From contig DATDPP010000031.1 in the NCBI GenBank assembly GCA_035292685.1, positions 1 through 64,000 on the forward strand: a DNA stretch of 64,000 bases, read 5' to 3'. Positions 43,489 through 51,005 of the stretch are shown here, piece by piece. The notes under the pieces are model-generated. The model was given only the letters and a program-made list of their open reading frames with translations, was not told where the DNA came from and did not search any database. The position numbers and the translations under genes are program-made. Position 1 is the first letter of the stretch. Each line of letters begins with the position of its first letter. This DNA comes from JALYNX01 sp035292685. Its GTDB lineage: Bacteria > Actinomycetota > Acidimicrobiia > Spongiisociales > ZC4RG35.

Positions 43489-44642
43489 GCTGTCCTCATC
43501 GCTGTTACCCACGCCGGGGCCCAGGCCTGGTCGGGCTCGATCGACACAGTCGCGACACCGAGACGGTGGAACCCAACGAGTGTCTGTGCGGTGGTGGTGG
43601 AGACCGTCATCAGTACGGTGGTCGGGTAGTCCCTAGCGAGGAGTTGTTGGACAGAGAGCAACGACCGGTCGGCGATCCCGCTGATGATCACCAGGGCGCC
43701 GCCGCCGCCCTTCTGCCGGATGTGGGTGGCGACCGCTCTAATGTCTATCGCCGGATCGGTCTCGACCATGGCCAGGCGCTCCATGACCGAGCCGTACCTG
43801 GAAGCATCGATGGGCTCGGAGCCGCCGGCCCAAAGGTCGGCGTCGAAGCCGGAACTGACGAGATGGGTCACGATCGTGGCCGCGCCCGACACCGCCTTCT
43901 CGAAGGCATCCGGCGACTCGTAGCTTGCGTCCCGGACGTCGAGCAGGACCAGAGCTCGCGACTGCCAGGGCGTTTCCAATTGACGGATCATCAATTCGTC
44001 GGTCTTGGCCGACGAGGGCCAATGAACCCGCCGCAGGTCGTCTCCCCGCTGGTACTCACGGAGTGTGTAGAAGTCCTCCCCGCCGCGGCGGCTGTGCTCC
44101 GGTCGCGAGGCCTGCATCGCCGGGTCCTGGCCCCTCACAATGGGAAAACCGTTCAACTCCTCGAGAGCCGGATAGACCACGATCCTGTCGATTGGCCCGG
44201 CCGGGAATCGCTCCTCGGCCAGGCCAAGCGGGTCGGATGCGCTCACCATCGTCGGTCCGACCCGATAGACACCACGTGGCCGGCAGGTGACCCGATAGGT
44301 CGCCGTGGTGGATTCACCCTTCCTCAATCTGGCGACCTCGAAAGTCGCCACCCCCAATTGGTTGACGTCGTCTTCGATCGCGATGTTGCTGACGGCCCGG
44401 CGTGTCTGGTTCTCGATGACAAGCGTCACGGTCGTGGTGTCACCGTCGTGGACGGTGGCCGAGCCGAGACGTCGATGCACCTCGAGCCTCGTGTGCCGGG
44501 CGCGGACAAGGATCAGCGCAATGGCTTGGGCAATGAGGAGGAAGATGGCCGCCAGCAGAAGCTCGACGTCCCCCAGGGCGTACCAAAGGACAACAAGGGC
44601 GAGACCGGCACCTGAGAAGGCCCAGCCCCGCAGCGTGGGCAT
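43464..44642 (-). CDS. DUF58 domain protein (MoxR-associated)
   Basis: A 392-aa protein: two N-terminal transmembrane helices, a beta-rich domain, and the DUF58 core with SRRGGEDFYTLREYQRGDDLRRVHWPSSAKTDELMIRQLE (in part: REYQRGDDLRRVHW), followed by a von Willebrand A-like fold (ALVLLDVRD). DUF58 proteins work with MoxR ATPases in assembling or folding membrane complexes. ATG 44642 overlaps the MoxR stop (TGATG). Confidence 0.88.
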   Translation of the reverse strand: MPTLRGWAFSGAGLALVVLWYALGDVELLLAAIFLLIAQAIALILVRARHTRLEVHRRLGSATVHDGDTTTVTLVIENQTRRAVSNIAIEDDVNQLGVATFEVARLRKGESTTATYRVTCRPRGVYRVGPTMVSASDPLGLAEERFPAGPIDRIVVYPALEELNGFPIVRGQDPAMQASRPEHSRRGGEDFYTLREYQRGDDLRRVHWPSSAKTDELMIRQLETPWQSRALVLLDVRDASYESPDAFEKAVSGAATIVTHLVSSGFDADLWAGGSEPIDASRYGSVMERLAMVETDPAIDIRAVATHIRQKGGGGALVIISGIADRSLLSVQQLLARDYPTTVLMTVSTTTAQTLVGFHRLGVATVSIEPDQAWAPAWVTAMRTAWTTASVG

Positions 44643-45643
44643 CAGGTGGCGATCCGGGAGGTTGTGCCCGGCACCCTGAGCCTGGTCATGATCTCGTCGA
44701 TCAACCCGGTCAGGGTCTCGCCACGCATTTGGGCCTCGGGTCGAAGCGTCATCCGATGTTCGAGGACCGGATGGGCCAGTGCCTTCACATCATCGGGGGT
44801 CACATACTCGCGACCCCGGGAAGCGGCCATTGCCCTCCCCAGGCGCTGCAGGAAGAGAGCGGCTCTCGGGGAGGCGCCGAGAAGGACATCGGCGTGCTCC
44901 CTGGTCCCTTCGACGAGATCGATGATGTAGGACTTGATCGACGGTGACACCGCAACTCCCCGGGCAATCGCGATCATCTCATCCACCTCGACGATCGAGA
45001 CGACCGGCTCCAGATCGAAGAAGGTGGATTGGATGGCATGAGTGTCGAGGATCTCGAGTTCCTTGACCCGGCTCGGGTAGCCGATCACAACCCTCATCAT
45101 GAAGCGGTCCAGTTGGGATTCAGGCAGGGGATAAGTGCCCTCGTGCTCGAGGGGGTTCTGGGTGGCCATGACCATGAAGGGGAGCGGGAGCGGCCTGGTG
45201 GTTCCGTCCGAGGTCACCTGGCGCTCCTCCATCGCCTCGAGCAGCGCGGATTGAGTCTTGGGGCTCGCCCGGTTGATCTCGTCCCCGACCACCAGGTTGG
45301 CGAAAATCGGCCCGGGCTTGAACTCGAACTCGCTCTCATTTCGATCCCACACCGATACCCCGGTCACATCGGAGGGAAGCAGGTCCGGAGTGAACTGGAT
45401 CCGGTGGAAGACACTGTTGATGGAACGAGCCACCGACTTGGCGAGTTGGGTCTTGCCCACGCCCGGTACGTCTTCGACCAGAACATGACCTTCGGCCATG
45501 AGGGCGAGCAAGACCAGCTCGACGACTTCTCGCTTTCCCTGGATGACCTTCTCGACATTGGTCGCGATTCGATCGAAGCGTTCGCTGAAGGCCGCAATCT
45601 GCTGTGGTGTCACCTCGGTCAACTTGGGCTCCCGCGTCAACAT
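44642..45643 (-). CDS. MoxR-family AAA+ ATPase
   Basis: A 333-aa AAA+ protein: Walker A VEDVPGVGKTQLAKS, Walker B NLVVGDEINRASPKTQSALLEAMEE, sensor 1 in MVMATQNPLEHEGTYPLPESQLDRF and a C-terminal lid. It is thought to be a chaperone-like partner of the DUF58 and transglutaminase proteins encoded downstream. ATG 45643 is preceded by TAGAGT (45655-45660, minus strand). Confidence 0.92.
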   Translation of the reverse strand: MLTREPKLTEVTPQQIAAFSERFDRIATNVEKVIQGKREVVELVLLALMAEGHVLVEDVPGVGKTQLAKSVARSINSVFHRIQFTPDLLPSDVTGVSVWDRNESEFEFKPGPIFANLVVGDEINRASPKTQSALLEAMEERQVTSDGTTRPLPLPFMVMATQNPLEHEGTYPLPESQLDRFMMRVVIGYPSRVKELEILDTHAIQSTFFDLEPVVSIVEVDEMIAIARGVAVSPSIKSYIIDLVEGTREHADVLLGASPRAALFLQRLGRAMAASRGREYVTPDDVKALAHPVLEHRMTLRPEAQMRGETLTGLIDEIMTRLRVPGTTSRIAT

Positions 45644-45654
45644 TTATTGGTGAG

Positions 45655-45689
45655 ACTCTACCGGCGGCGTTGGTCTGAGACGCTAGAGT
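45655..45689. promoter_or_regulatory. Divergent promoter region between moxR-type gene and the 45716 gene
   Basis: Identical -10-like boxes point both ways: TAGAGT on the minus strand at 45660-45655, 11 nt before the moxR-type ATG, and TAGAGT on the plus strand at 45684-45689, 26 nt before ATG 45716. The two operons may be co-regulated. Confidence 0.45.
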
Positions 45690-45715
45690 GACAGGCGGGG
45701 AAAGGGTATCGCTCG

Positions 45716-45952
45716 ATGGGACAACGGCTGGGGCTGTTTGGCGGTCTGCTGACGCTGGTACGCAGGCCGGTTCTCTTCTGGGAGGCGATTCGCGCCGCAG
45801 TTGCCATGCGCTCGCGTGGGGGCGTGGCGCCGTCTCCCGATTATCTCGCCTGGAGGCTCCACACCGCTTATGGCGCCGATGCCACAGCGGTGCCACCCGA
45901 GGACCTCGCCGCCTTTCTGGGTTGGCGAAGGACGATGAGAAAGCTGTCATGA
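45716..45952 (+). CDS. Small conserved protein of unknown function
   Basis: A 78-aa protein: an amphipathic helical first half (LVRRPVLFWEAIRAAVAMR) and a second half LAWRLHTAYGADATAVPPEDLAAFLGWRR, which looks like a small conserved actinobacterial domain without assigned role. Its stop overlaps the next start (ATGA). I do not recognise the family. Confidence 0.62.
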   Translation: MGQRLGLFGGLLTLVRRPVLFWEAIRAAVAMRSRGGVAPSPDYLAWRLHTAYGADATAVPPEDLAAFLGWRRTMRKLS

Positions 45953-46527
45953 GCGTCAAGCTGGTGGATCGGATCCAGGACATTCCTGGTGTGGCCGCCG
46001 TGTCGTTGGACCTCGAGGACCCCGAGGCTGGCGGCATCAATGTCCGTCTCGAGCCCGACGCTGATGAGATGGAGGTGTTGGAGCGGGTTCGAGCCCTACT
46101 CGTCGCTTACGGTGTGCGCTCACAGGGCTATCCCGCTCTACGTGTTGGCAGGACCCGGATCACCGGGGATTCGAGGCTTGGGGTGGACGTCCGGATCACC
46201 CCGATCAAGGGTGGAGCCCGGGTCGAGGTGATCGGAAGAAACGTCAGATCGTTCCGAGTGGTGCCTCCCGACCCGAACGTCATCGCACAGGGATTGGCCG
46301 ACGCCTGGTGCCAGGTCCTGGGAAGGGTCCCGGTGGAGATATCCAGGGTGTCGGTCACCGACGGCCGGACCCTGGAAGTTGTCGCCATGGATTCGACCAT
46401 CGAGCGAATCGGGGCGGCGGACCTCACCGAAGGTTGGACCGAGGCGCTCGCTCTGGCGGTGGGAGAAGCCATCGGGGCGGTTTCCACACCCGGAACTGGC
46501 ACCGACACAAACGGCACTGCTTGGTAA
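45949..46527 (+). CDS. Hypothetical protein with two ferredoxin-like halves
   Basis: A 192-aa protein. The first half (IPGVAAVSLDLEDPEAGGINVRLEPDADEMEVLERVRALL) has the beta-alpha-beta-beta rhythm of ACT/HMA-like folds but no metal-binding Cys; the second half (DVRITPIKGGARVEVIGRNV...) is strand rich and ends in a helix. ATG 45949 overlaps the preceding stop (ATGA). Function unknown. The longer frame upstream is a shadow of gene 45716. Confidence 0.62.
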   Translation: MSVKLVDRIQDIPGVAAVSLDLEDPEAGGINVRLEPDADEMEVLERVRALLVAYGVRSQGYPALRVGRTRITGDSRLGVDVRITPIKGGARVEVIGRNVRSFRVVPPDPNVIAQGLADAWCQVLGRVPVEISRVSVTDGRTLEVVAMDSTIERIGAADLTEGWTEALALAVGEAIGAVSTPGTGTDTNGTAW

Positions 46528-46553
46528 CGTCGCGGACGCAATAAAGCGACGGT

Positions 46554-47051
46554 ATGGCCAGGGTTCTTGTCCTCAATGCGAGTTACGAGCCGCTCTCTGT
46601 GGTGACCACACGCCGGGCGGTCGTCTTGGTGCTGCATCAAAAGGCAAGTGTGGTGGTGGGCAAAGACGAGTTCTGGCTTTCGGAGAGCTACTCGGTCGAG
46701 GTTCCTTCCGTGGTTCGGCTCAATCGCTACGTGAAGGTGCCCTATCGTCGGGCGGCGCCTGTCACCAGGAGGGCGGTATTCGGAAGAGACGGCCACCACT
46801 GCCAGTACTGCGGAGGTCCCGCCGAGTCCCTGGATCACATCCTTCCCCGCTCCAAGGGGGGCGACCACACCTGGGACAACGTCGTTGCGTGTTGCCGGCC
46901 CTGCAACATCCGAAAGGGTGACCGTCTGCCGGCAGATGCCGGTCTTCGTCTCCACCGCAAACCGGGACCACCCCGCCAGTACGCCTGGATCTATGCCTCC
47001 ACCGGTTACCAGGTGGATCCAGCCTGGCACCCCTATCTCGGGGCGGCCTGA
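46554..47051 (+). CDS. HNH endonuclease domain protein
   Basis: A 165-aa protein. The N-terminal VLVLNASYEPLSVVTTRRAVVLVL is typical of the small HNH proteins widespread in bacteria. The nuclease core has CQYCGG, the catalytic SLDHILPRSKGGDHTWDNVVACCRPCN (His and Asn) and a zinc-holding CCRPC. Despite the fold, most such proteins have no known target. No toxin partner or inverted repeats mark it as mobile. Confidence 0.88.
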   Translation: MARVLVLNASYEPLSVVTTRRAVVLVLHQKASVVVGKDEFWLSESYSVEVPSVVRLNRYVKVPYRRAAPVTRRAVFGRDGHHCQYCGGPAESLDHILPRSKGGDHTWDNVVACCRPCNIRKGDRLPADAGLRLHRKPGPPRQYAWIYASTGYQVDPAWHPYLGAA

Positions 47052-47053
47052 GA

Positions 47054-47156
47054 CCCGTTCTCCGTTCTCCGTAATCCGTATTCCGTAATCCGTATTCCGT
47101 ACCTGGTTCATTCTGACGGAGAACGGACGACGGATTACGGACGACGGCGTACCGGA
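47054..47156. repeat. Inverted TCCGTNN heptad repeat element, copy 2
   Basis: Seven tandem heptads of the type TCCGTTC, TCCGTAA or TCCGTAT (47054-47102), a 13-nt spacer, then five inverted heptads ACGGANN (47116-47156). It is the longer relative of the element at 27948-27999. It lies between the HNH gene and the mraZ promoter and accounts for most of the 255-nt gap there. Confidence 0.78.
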
Positions 47157-47221
47157 AGACCCCATGCCTATCCCAATCTGTCCTGTTGTGGGTCTTTCGG
47201 TACGCCTTGTGGGGGAAAAGG

Positions 47222-47253
47222 TTGACAAGTGGGTGGAAGTGGGTCATAGTGGC
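47222..47253 (+). promoter_or_regulatory. mraZ promoter with embedded MraZ-binding repeats
   Basis: A perfect -35 TTGACA (47222-47227) and a -10 CATAGT (47245-47250) with 17-nt spacing. Between and over them sit three GTGG[G/C] repeats exactly 10 bp apart (starting 47229, 47239, 47249), the spacing of the known MraZ operator (TGGGN repeats separated by 5 nt). This is the expected autorepression site of the dcw cluster. Confidence 0.82.
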
Positions 47254-47306
47254 GATCACGACCCACAAGGGGGTCAGCAGGTGCGGACGGACAGAAACGA
47301 GAAGAC

Positions 47307-47720
47307 GTGTTCCTTGGCGAGTTCTTCCACAGTCTCGACGGGAAAGGCAGAGTGGTCCTGCCCTCCACTTTCCGACGTGACCTCGAAGCCGGTTGTGTGG
47401 TCGCCAAGGGTCAGGACGGTCAACTGGTCGTGTTCGCCGTCGACGACTTCGAGGCAAAGGCCGCCGAGGTGATCGAGAAGCCTCAGAACCGAAGCGGGCG
47501 TCGTTTCTCTCGAACAGTCTTCGGCGGTGCCGATCACCAGGACCTCGACAAGTCCGGACGCCTCCTGGTCAAAACTGACCTCCGTCAGTTTGCTGCCCTC
47601 GAAGCCGGCACCGAGATCGCGGTGATCGGGGTCTTCGATCACGTGGAGATTTGGAACCGGGACCGTTACCTCACCGATCGAGCGACCGGGGACGAGAGCT
47701 ATCTGGAGGAGGACGACTGA
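47307..47720 (+). CDS. mraZ: Transcriptional regulator MraZ
   Basis: A 137-aa DNA-binding protein of two AbrB-like halves: EFFHSLDGKGRVVLPSTFR and FGGADHQDLDKSGRLLVKTDLRQFA, each with the family DxKGR / DKSGR signature. It represses its own promoter and so sets dcw transcription. GTG 47307 is used; a weak AGAAG precedes it. The TGGGN operator lies 54-85 nt upstream. Confidence 0.95.
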   Translation: MFLGEFFHSLDGKGRVVLPSTFRRDLEAGCVVAKGQDGQLVVFAVDDFEAKAAEVIEKPQNRSGRRFSRTVFGGADHQDLDKSGRLLVKTDLRQFAALEAGTEIAVIGVFDHVEIWNRDRYLTDRATGDESYLEEDD

Positions 47721-47738
47721 AGCGACATCGATCGAACT

Positions 47739-47827
47739 GGCTGGCCCATTGCCAGCCCCCCGGAACCAATTGGAAGGCCCCTGACTCCGCCCGCTTCCGT
47801 TGGTACCAGCGCCCGGGGGGCTGGCAA
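47739..47827 (+). promoter_or_regulatory. Candidate cis-regulatory RNA in the mraZ-rsmH leader (mraW-motif-like)
   Basis: A 15-bp perfect helix joins 47749-47763 with 47813-47827; the 3' arm contains the G-rich ribosome site (GGGGGG) and the A of the rsmH ATG. Nested inside, CCAA-TT-GGAAG (from about 47766) pairs with CTTCC-G-TTGG. An alternative hairpin GGCTGGC-CCATT-GCCAGCC (47739-47757) uses the same 5' arm and would free the start codon. An mraW RNA motif is known from actinobacteria in this position; exact membership needs a model search. Confidence 0.7.
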
Positions 47828-48762
47828 TGAGCCAGGACAGGAGCGGGAATGGCCGGTACTACCACCGGCCGGTCCTGGTGGATGAAGTCGTCGGGTTGTT
47901 GGCCCCCGTACTTCCCGGGGTGGTGGTGGACGCCACTTTCGGGGGAGGAGGCCACGCCCGACGTTTGCTGGATGAGTTCGGAGAAGACGTGACATTGATT
48001 GGAATCGACAGAGACCCCGACGCCGTGGCGAACGCCCGCGAGCTCGGCCTGGTCGCCATCCAAGGCAACTTCAGCGAGATGTCCGCGCTCGTCTCATCGA
48101 TCATCCCCACCCCGGTCAGTGCCGTGCTCTTTGATTTCGGTGTGTCCTCGCACCAGTTGGATGATCCAAGCCGGGGGTTCTCCTATCGGAACGACGGTCC
48201 GCTCGACATGCGGATGGGGCCGGACGCCGCCTATCGCGCCGATGAGATCGTCAATGAGTGGCCGGAAGATCGCCTGACCGATGTGATCCGCCGCTTCGGT
48301 GAGGAGTCTCAGCCGCGCCGTGTCGCCCGAGCCATCATCGCCGCTCGCCCTATCCAGTCGACCAGCCAGCTATCCACCGTCATCGCAGAGGCATTGCCTG
48401 CGGCCCGTCGCCGGGCGGGTCACCCCGCCCGGCGAACCTTTCAGGCGATTCGGATTGCAGTCAACGACGAGTTGGAAGCCGTGCAACGCGGGCTCGACCA
48501 GGCCCTGGAGATCATTCGACCGGGCGGCCGGGTCGTCGCTATTTCCTATCACTCCTTGGAGGATCGCATCGTCAAGCGCCGTTTCGCGCGCGGGGCCACC
48601 GGTTGCACTTGCCCGCCCGAGATGCCGGTGTGCGGCTGTGGCAACACGGCCGAGCTGAGGATCCTCACCCGAAAGGCGATCCGGGCCAATCCCGCCGAGA
48701 TTGCCGAGAACAACCGGGCCCGCTCAGCCGTGCTCCGGGCAGTGGAGAAGGTGGCAGCGTGA
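47827..48762 (+). CDS. rsmH: 16S rRNA (cytosine(1402)-N4)-methyltransferase
   Basis: A 311-aa SAM enzyme (MraW). It shows HRPVLVDEVVGLL, the SAM loop VDATFGGGGHARRLL, LFDFGVSSHQLDDPSRGFSY, and a C-terminal SYHSLEDRIVKRRF, with a CTCPPEMPVCGCG metal-like loop. It methylates C1402 of 16S rRNA. ATG 47827 is the start just inside the long helix described above; a longer frame from 47800 overlaps that leader. Confidence 0.95.
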   Translation: MSQDRSGNGRYYHRPVLVDEVVGLLAPVLPGVVVDATFGGGGHARRLLDEFGEDVTLIGIDRDPDAVANARELGLVAIQGNFSEMSALVSSIIPTPVSAVLFDFGVSSHQLDDPSRGFSYRNDGPLDMRMGPDAAYRADEIVNEWPEDRLTDVIRRFGEESQPRRVARAIIAARPIQSTSQLSTVIAEALPAARRRAGHPARRTFQAIRIAVNDELEAVQRGLDQALEIIRPGGRVVAISYHSLEDRIVKRRFARGATGCTCPPEMPVCGCGNTAELRILTRKAIRANPAEIAENNRARSAVLRAVEKVAA

Positions 48763-49145
48763 CCGCCAGACCCCTCCGACGGGTCACCGAGGCCGATCCG
48801 CTCCGGGTCGTCCAGGGGAGGCGTCTTCATCGACCCGCCCTGGCGCCGTGGATGATCATGGCTTTGATCGGAGTGGTTGCTTTCCTGGGGTTGGGCTTCG
48901 CCCGCACCTCCCTCGACCGATCGGCATTCGAGTTGGCCGAGTTGAACCAGTCGATTGCGAAGGCGACCGCCCTCAACCAGAGTCTCCACCTGGATATCGC
49001 ACGCCTCGAGAATCCGGCGCGAATCGCCCCCCTCGCCGAGGACCTCGGTTTGGTCATTCCCTCCAGCACCAATCGAATCCTGGTCGACCTCACTCCGACC
49101 GGCCCGACGGTGGCTGGTGTGGAACCTGACGGAGCAACGCAATGA
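48759..49145 (+). CDS. ftsL: Cell division protein FtsL (small bitopic, septum component)
   Basis: A 128-aa protein: a basic cytoplasmic N terminus, one transmembrane helix (WMIMALIGVVAFLGLGFAR) at about residues 30-50, and an extracytoplasmic coiled coil (ELAELNQSIAKATALNQSLHLDIARLENPARI). The name rests on topology, size and position after rsmH; sequence conservation in FtsL is low. GTG 48759 overlaps the rsmH stop (GTGA). Confidence 0.85.
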   Translation: MTARPLRRVTEADPLRVVQGRRLHRPALAPWMIMALIGVVAFLGLGFARTSLDRSAFELAELNQSIAKATALNQSLHLDIARLENPARIAPLAEDLGLVIPSSTNRILVDLTPTGPTVAGVEPDGATQ

Positions 49146-49225
49146 TGACCCGACGCAGCGCTGGAGCCGGGCCGATGGACGGAGTGAGCCGCTCCGAACC
49201 ACCGGGGTTCCGGCCGGGGATCTGA
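49142..49225 (+). CDS. Possible 27-aa ORF linking ftsL to ftsI
   Basis: ATG 49142 overlaps the ftsL stop (ATGA) and the frame ends at TGA 49225, 4 nt before the ftsI GTG. The 27-residue product (starting MMTRRSAGAGPMDG) has no recognisable domain. It may serve translation coupling rather than make a useful protein, or may be chance; codon statistics are not decisive at this length. Confidence 0.35.
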   Translation: MMTRRSAGAGPMDGVSRSEPPGFRPGI

Positions 49226-49229
49226 CGTC

Positions 49230-51005
49230 GTGGCCGCCTCTACGGCTGCCCGGCGGATGAATCCGACCAAAGTCCGCATTGCCCTGATCGGCCTCTTCCT
49301 GGTGGCCGCCTGGGGTGGCATGGCCTATCGGCTGGTCCAGGTCCAGGTGGTGCAGGCTTCCGACCTCGCCGACAAGGGCCTTTCCCAACGTCTCGTGTCG
49401 AGGGAGCTGGCGCCGCAGCGGGGGAAGATCTACGACCGGAACGGGGACTTGCTGGCTATGACCGTCGAGGCCCAGAGTCTCTACGCCGTCCCGGGCCAGG
49501 TCGAAGACCCGCTTTGGGTCGCCCAGCAGTTGGGCGGGGTTCTCGAAGTCGACTCCGATGTCCTCTATGAGCGTTTGACCTCGGAGCGTGACTTCGTCTA
49601 TCTGAAGCGACAGGTCGAGTCGGAGTTGGCCGGGGAAGTCCTCGGACTCGAGATCAGGGGCGTCTACGCCCTTCCCGAGCCCACCCGGATCTACCCGGCC
49701 GGCCAGGTGGCGAGCCACGTCACCGGTTTTGTCGACATCGACGGAAACGGCCAGGAAGGCCTGGAATACGTCTACGACACCGAGTTGCGGGGTGTCCAGG
49801 GACACGCCCTCTTCGAGCGTGACCTCGACGGCCGGCCCATCCCCCAGGGAATCAGCGAGATCGTGCCGGCAGTTCCCGGAATCGACCTCAACACCACGAT
49901 CGACCTGCCGTTGCAATACCAGGCTCAGGAGGCCTGTCTCAGCGCGATCGAAAGAACCAGAGCCAGATCATGTTGGGTCGTGGTGTTGGCGGTGGAGACC
50001 GGCGAGGTCCTGGCCATGACCGGGGCCCCTGCCTTTGATCCCCAGACCCGGGAAAACGTGGATCCACGCTGCGCCGCCGACCCCCAGCCGGTCAAGTGCC
50101 TGGCCTTCTCCAATTTCATCGTCCGCGGCCTCTATGAGCCGGGGTCGACCCAGAAGCTGATCACGGTCGCCGCCGCGATCGAAGAAGGCGAGGTCGCCGC
50201 CACCACGGTCATCCCCGAGGTCGCCGACGTCCTGGAACTCAGGGAAGACGCTTGTCGTTCAGCCGATGACGACACCTATGGCTGCTACCGCGACTTCGAT
50301 GAGCACGAGACATCCGACCTGACGGTGGCGGAGATATTCACCCAGTCGTCCAATGTCGGCTCGATCCTGGTCGCCGAGAAGCTCGGTCAGCCTCGGCTCA
50401 TCTCATACATCGAGGCGTTTGGGCTCGGCGCCAGAACGGGCATCGACTACTCGGTTGAGGCCCCGGGCCTCCTCAACTTCGAGGCGGGCTGCGAGACCTG
50501 TTGGGCCTCGGCGGCCATCGGATACTCGGTCGCCGCCACGCCGCTGCAAATGGCAGCGGCCTACGCAGCCATCGGCAACGACGGGGTGTGGACCACCCCA
50601 CACATCGTCTCGAGCAAGACGGATGTGGACGGAAGCACCAAAGTGGCGGGGTTCGAGACCCGAAGGGTCGTTTCGCAGGACACGGCGGTATTGATGCGTG
50701 AGCTGCTGGCCAGCGTGGTCGCCGAGGGAACCGGTCAGGGGGCAACCATCGAGGGTTATCGGGTCGGTGGCAAGACCGGCACCGCCAACATCCTCGGGGA
50801 GGACGGGCGATATACCGAAGTAACCAGAGCCTCTTTCGTCGGCATGGCGCCGATCGACGATCCGAAGGTGGTCGTCGCCGTGCTCGTCGATTCTCCGTCC
50901 TGGGACTACCGCACCGGCGGGGCCTCCGCGGCTCCGGTATTCGCCACGGTCATGGAAGAAGCACTACACCGTCTCGGAGTCACCCCCGATGCCGGTCTTG
51001 GGTAA
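49230..51005 (+). CDS. ftsI: Penicillin-binding protein 3 / FtsI-type septal transpeptidase
   Basis: A 591-aa bitopic protein: one N-terminal helix (residues about 15-35), a dimerisation domain with RGKIYDRNGDLLA, and a transpeptidase domain. Catalytic motifs: S306 in YEPGSTQKL (S-x-x-K), SSN in TQSSNVGS and KTG (K515) in VGGKTGTAN. It crosslinks septal peptidoglycan together with FtsW. GTG 49230 is used; ATG 49257 is an alternative. The stop overlaps murE by 17 nt. Confidence 0.95.
   Translation: MAASTAARRMNPTKVRIALIGLFLVAAWGGMAYRLVQVQVVQASDLADKGLSQRLVSRELAPQRGKIYDRNGDLLAMTVEAQSLYAVPGQVEDPLWVAQQLGGVLEVDSDVLYERLTSERDFVYLKRQVESELAGEVLGLEIRGVYALPEPTRIYPAGQVASHVTGFVDIDGNGQEGLEYVYDTELRGVQGHALFERDLDGRPIPQGISEIVPAVPGIDLNTTIDLPLQYQAQEACLSAIERTRARSCWVVVLAVETGEVLAMTGAPAFDPQTRENVDPRCAADPQPVKCLAFSNFIVRGLYEPGSTQKLITVAAAIEEGEVAATTVIPEVADVLELREDACRSADDDTYGCYRDFDEHETSDLTVAEIFTQSSNVGSILVAEKLGQPRLISYIEAFGLGARTGIDYSVEAPGLLNFEAGCETCWASAAIGYSVAATPLQMAAAYAAIGNDGVWTTPHIVSSKTDVDGSTKVAGFETRRVVSQDTAVLMRELLASVVAEGTGQGATIEGYRVGGKTGTANILGEDGRYTEVTRASFVGMAPIDDPKVVVAVLVDSPSWDYRTGGASAAPVFATVMEEALHRLGVTPDAGLG

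Noticed and set aside
42325..43629. 434-aa plus-strand open frame
   Set aside because: Entirely antisense to the TgpA-like and DUF58 genes; composition is typical of high-GC shadow frames.
47054..47156. CRISPR array
   Set aside because: Units are 7 bp without spacers and change orientation; this is a palindromic tandem repeat, not repeat-spacer structure.
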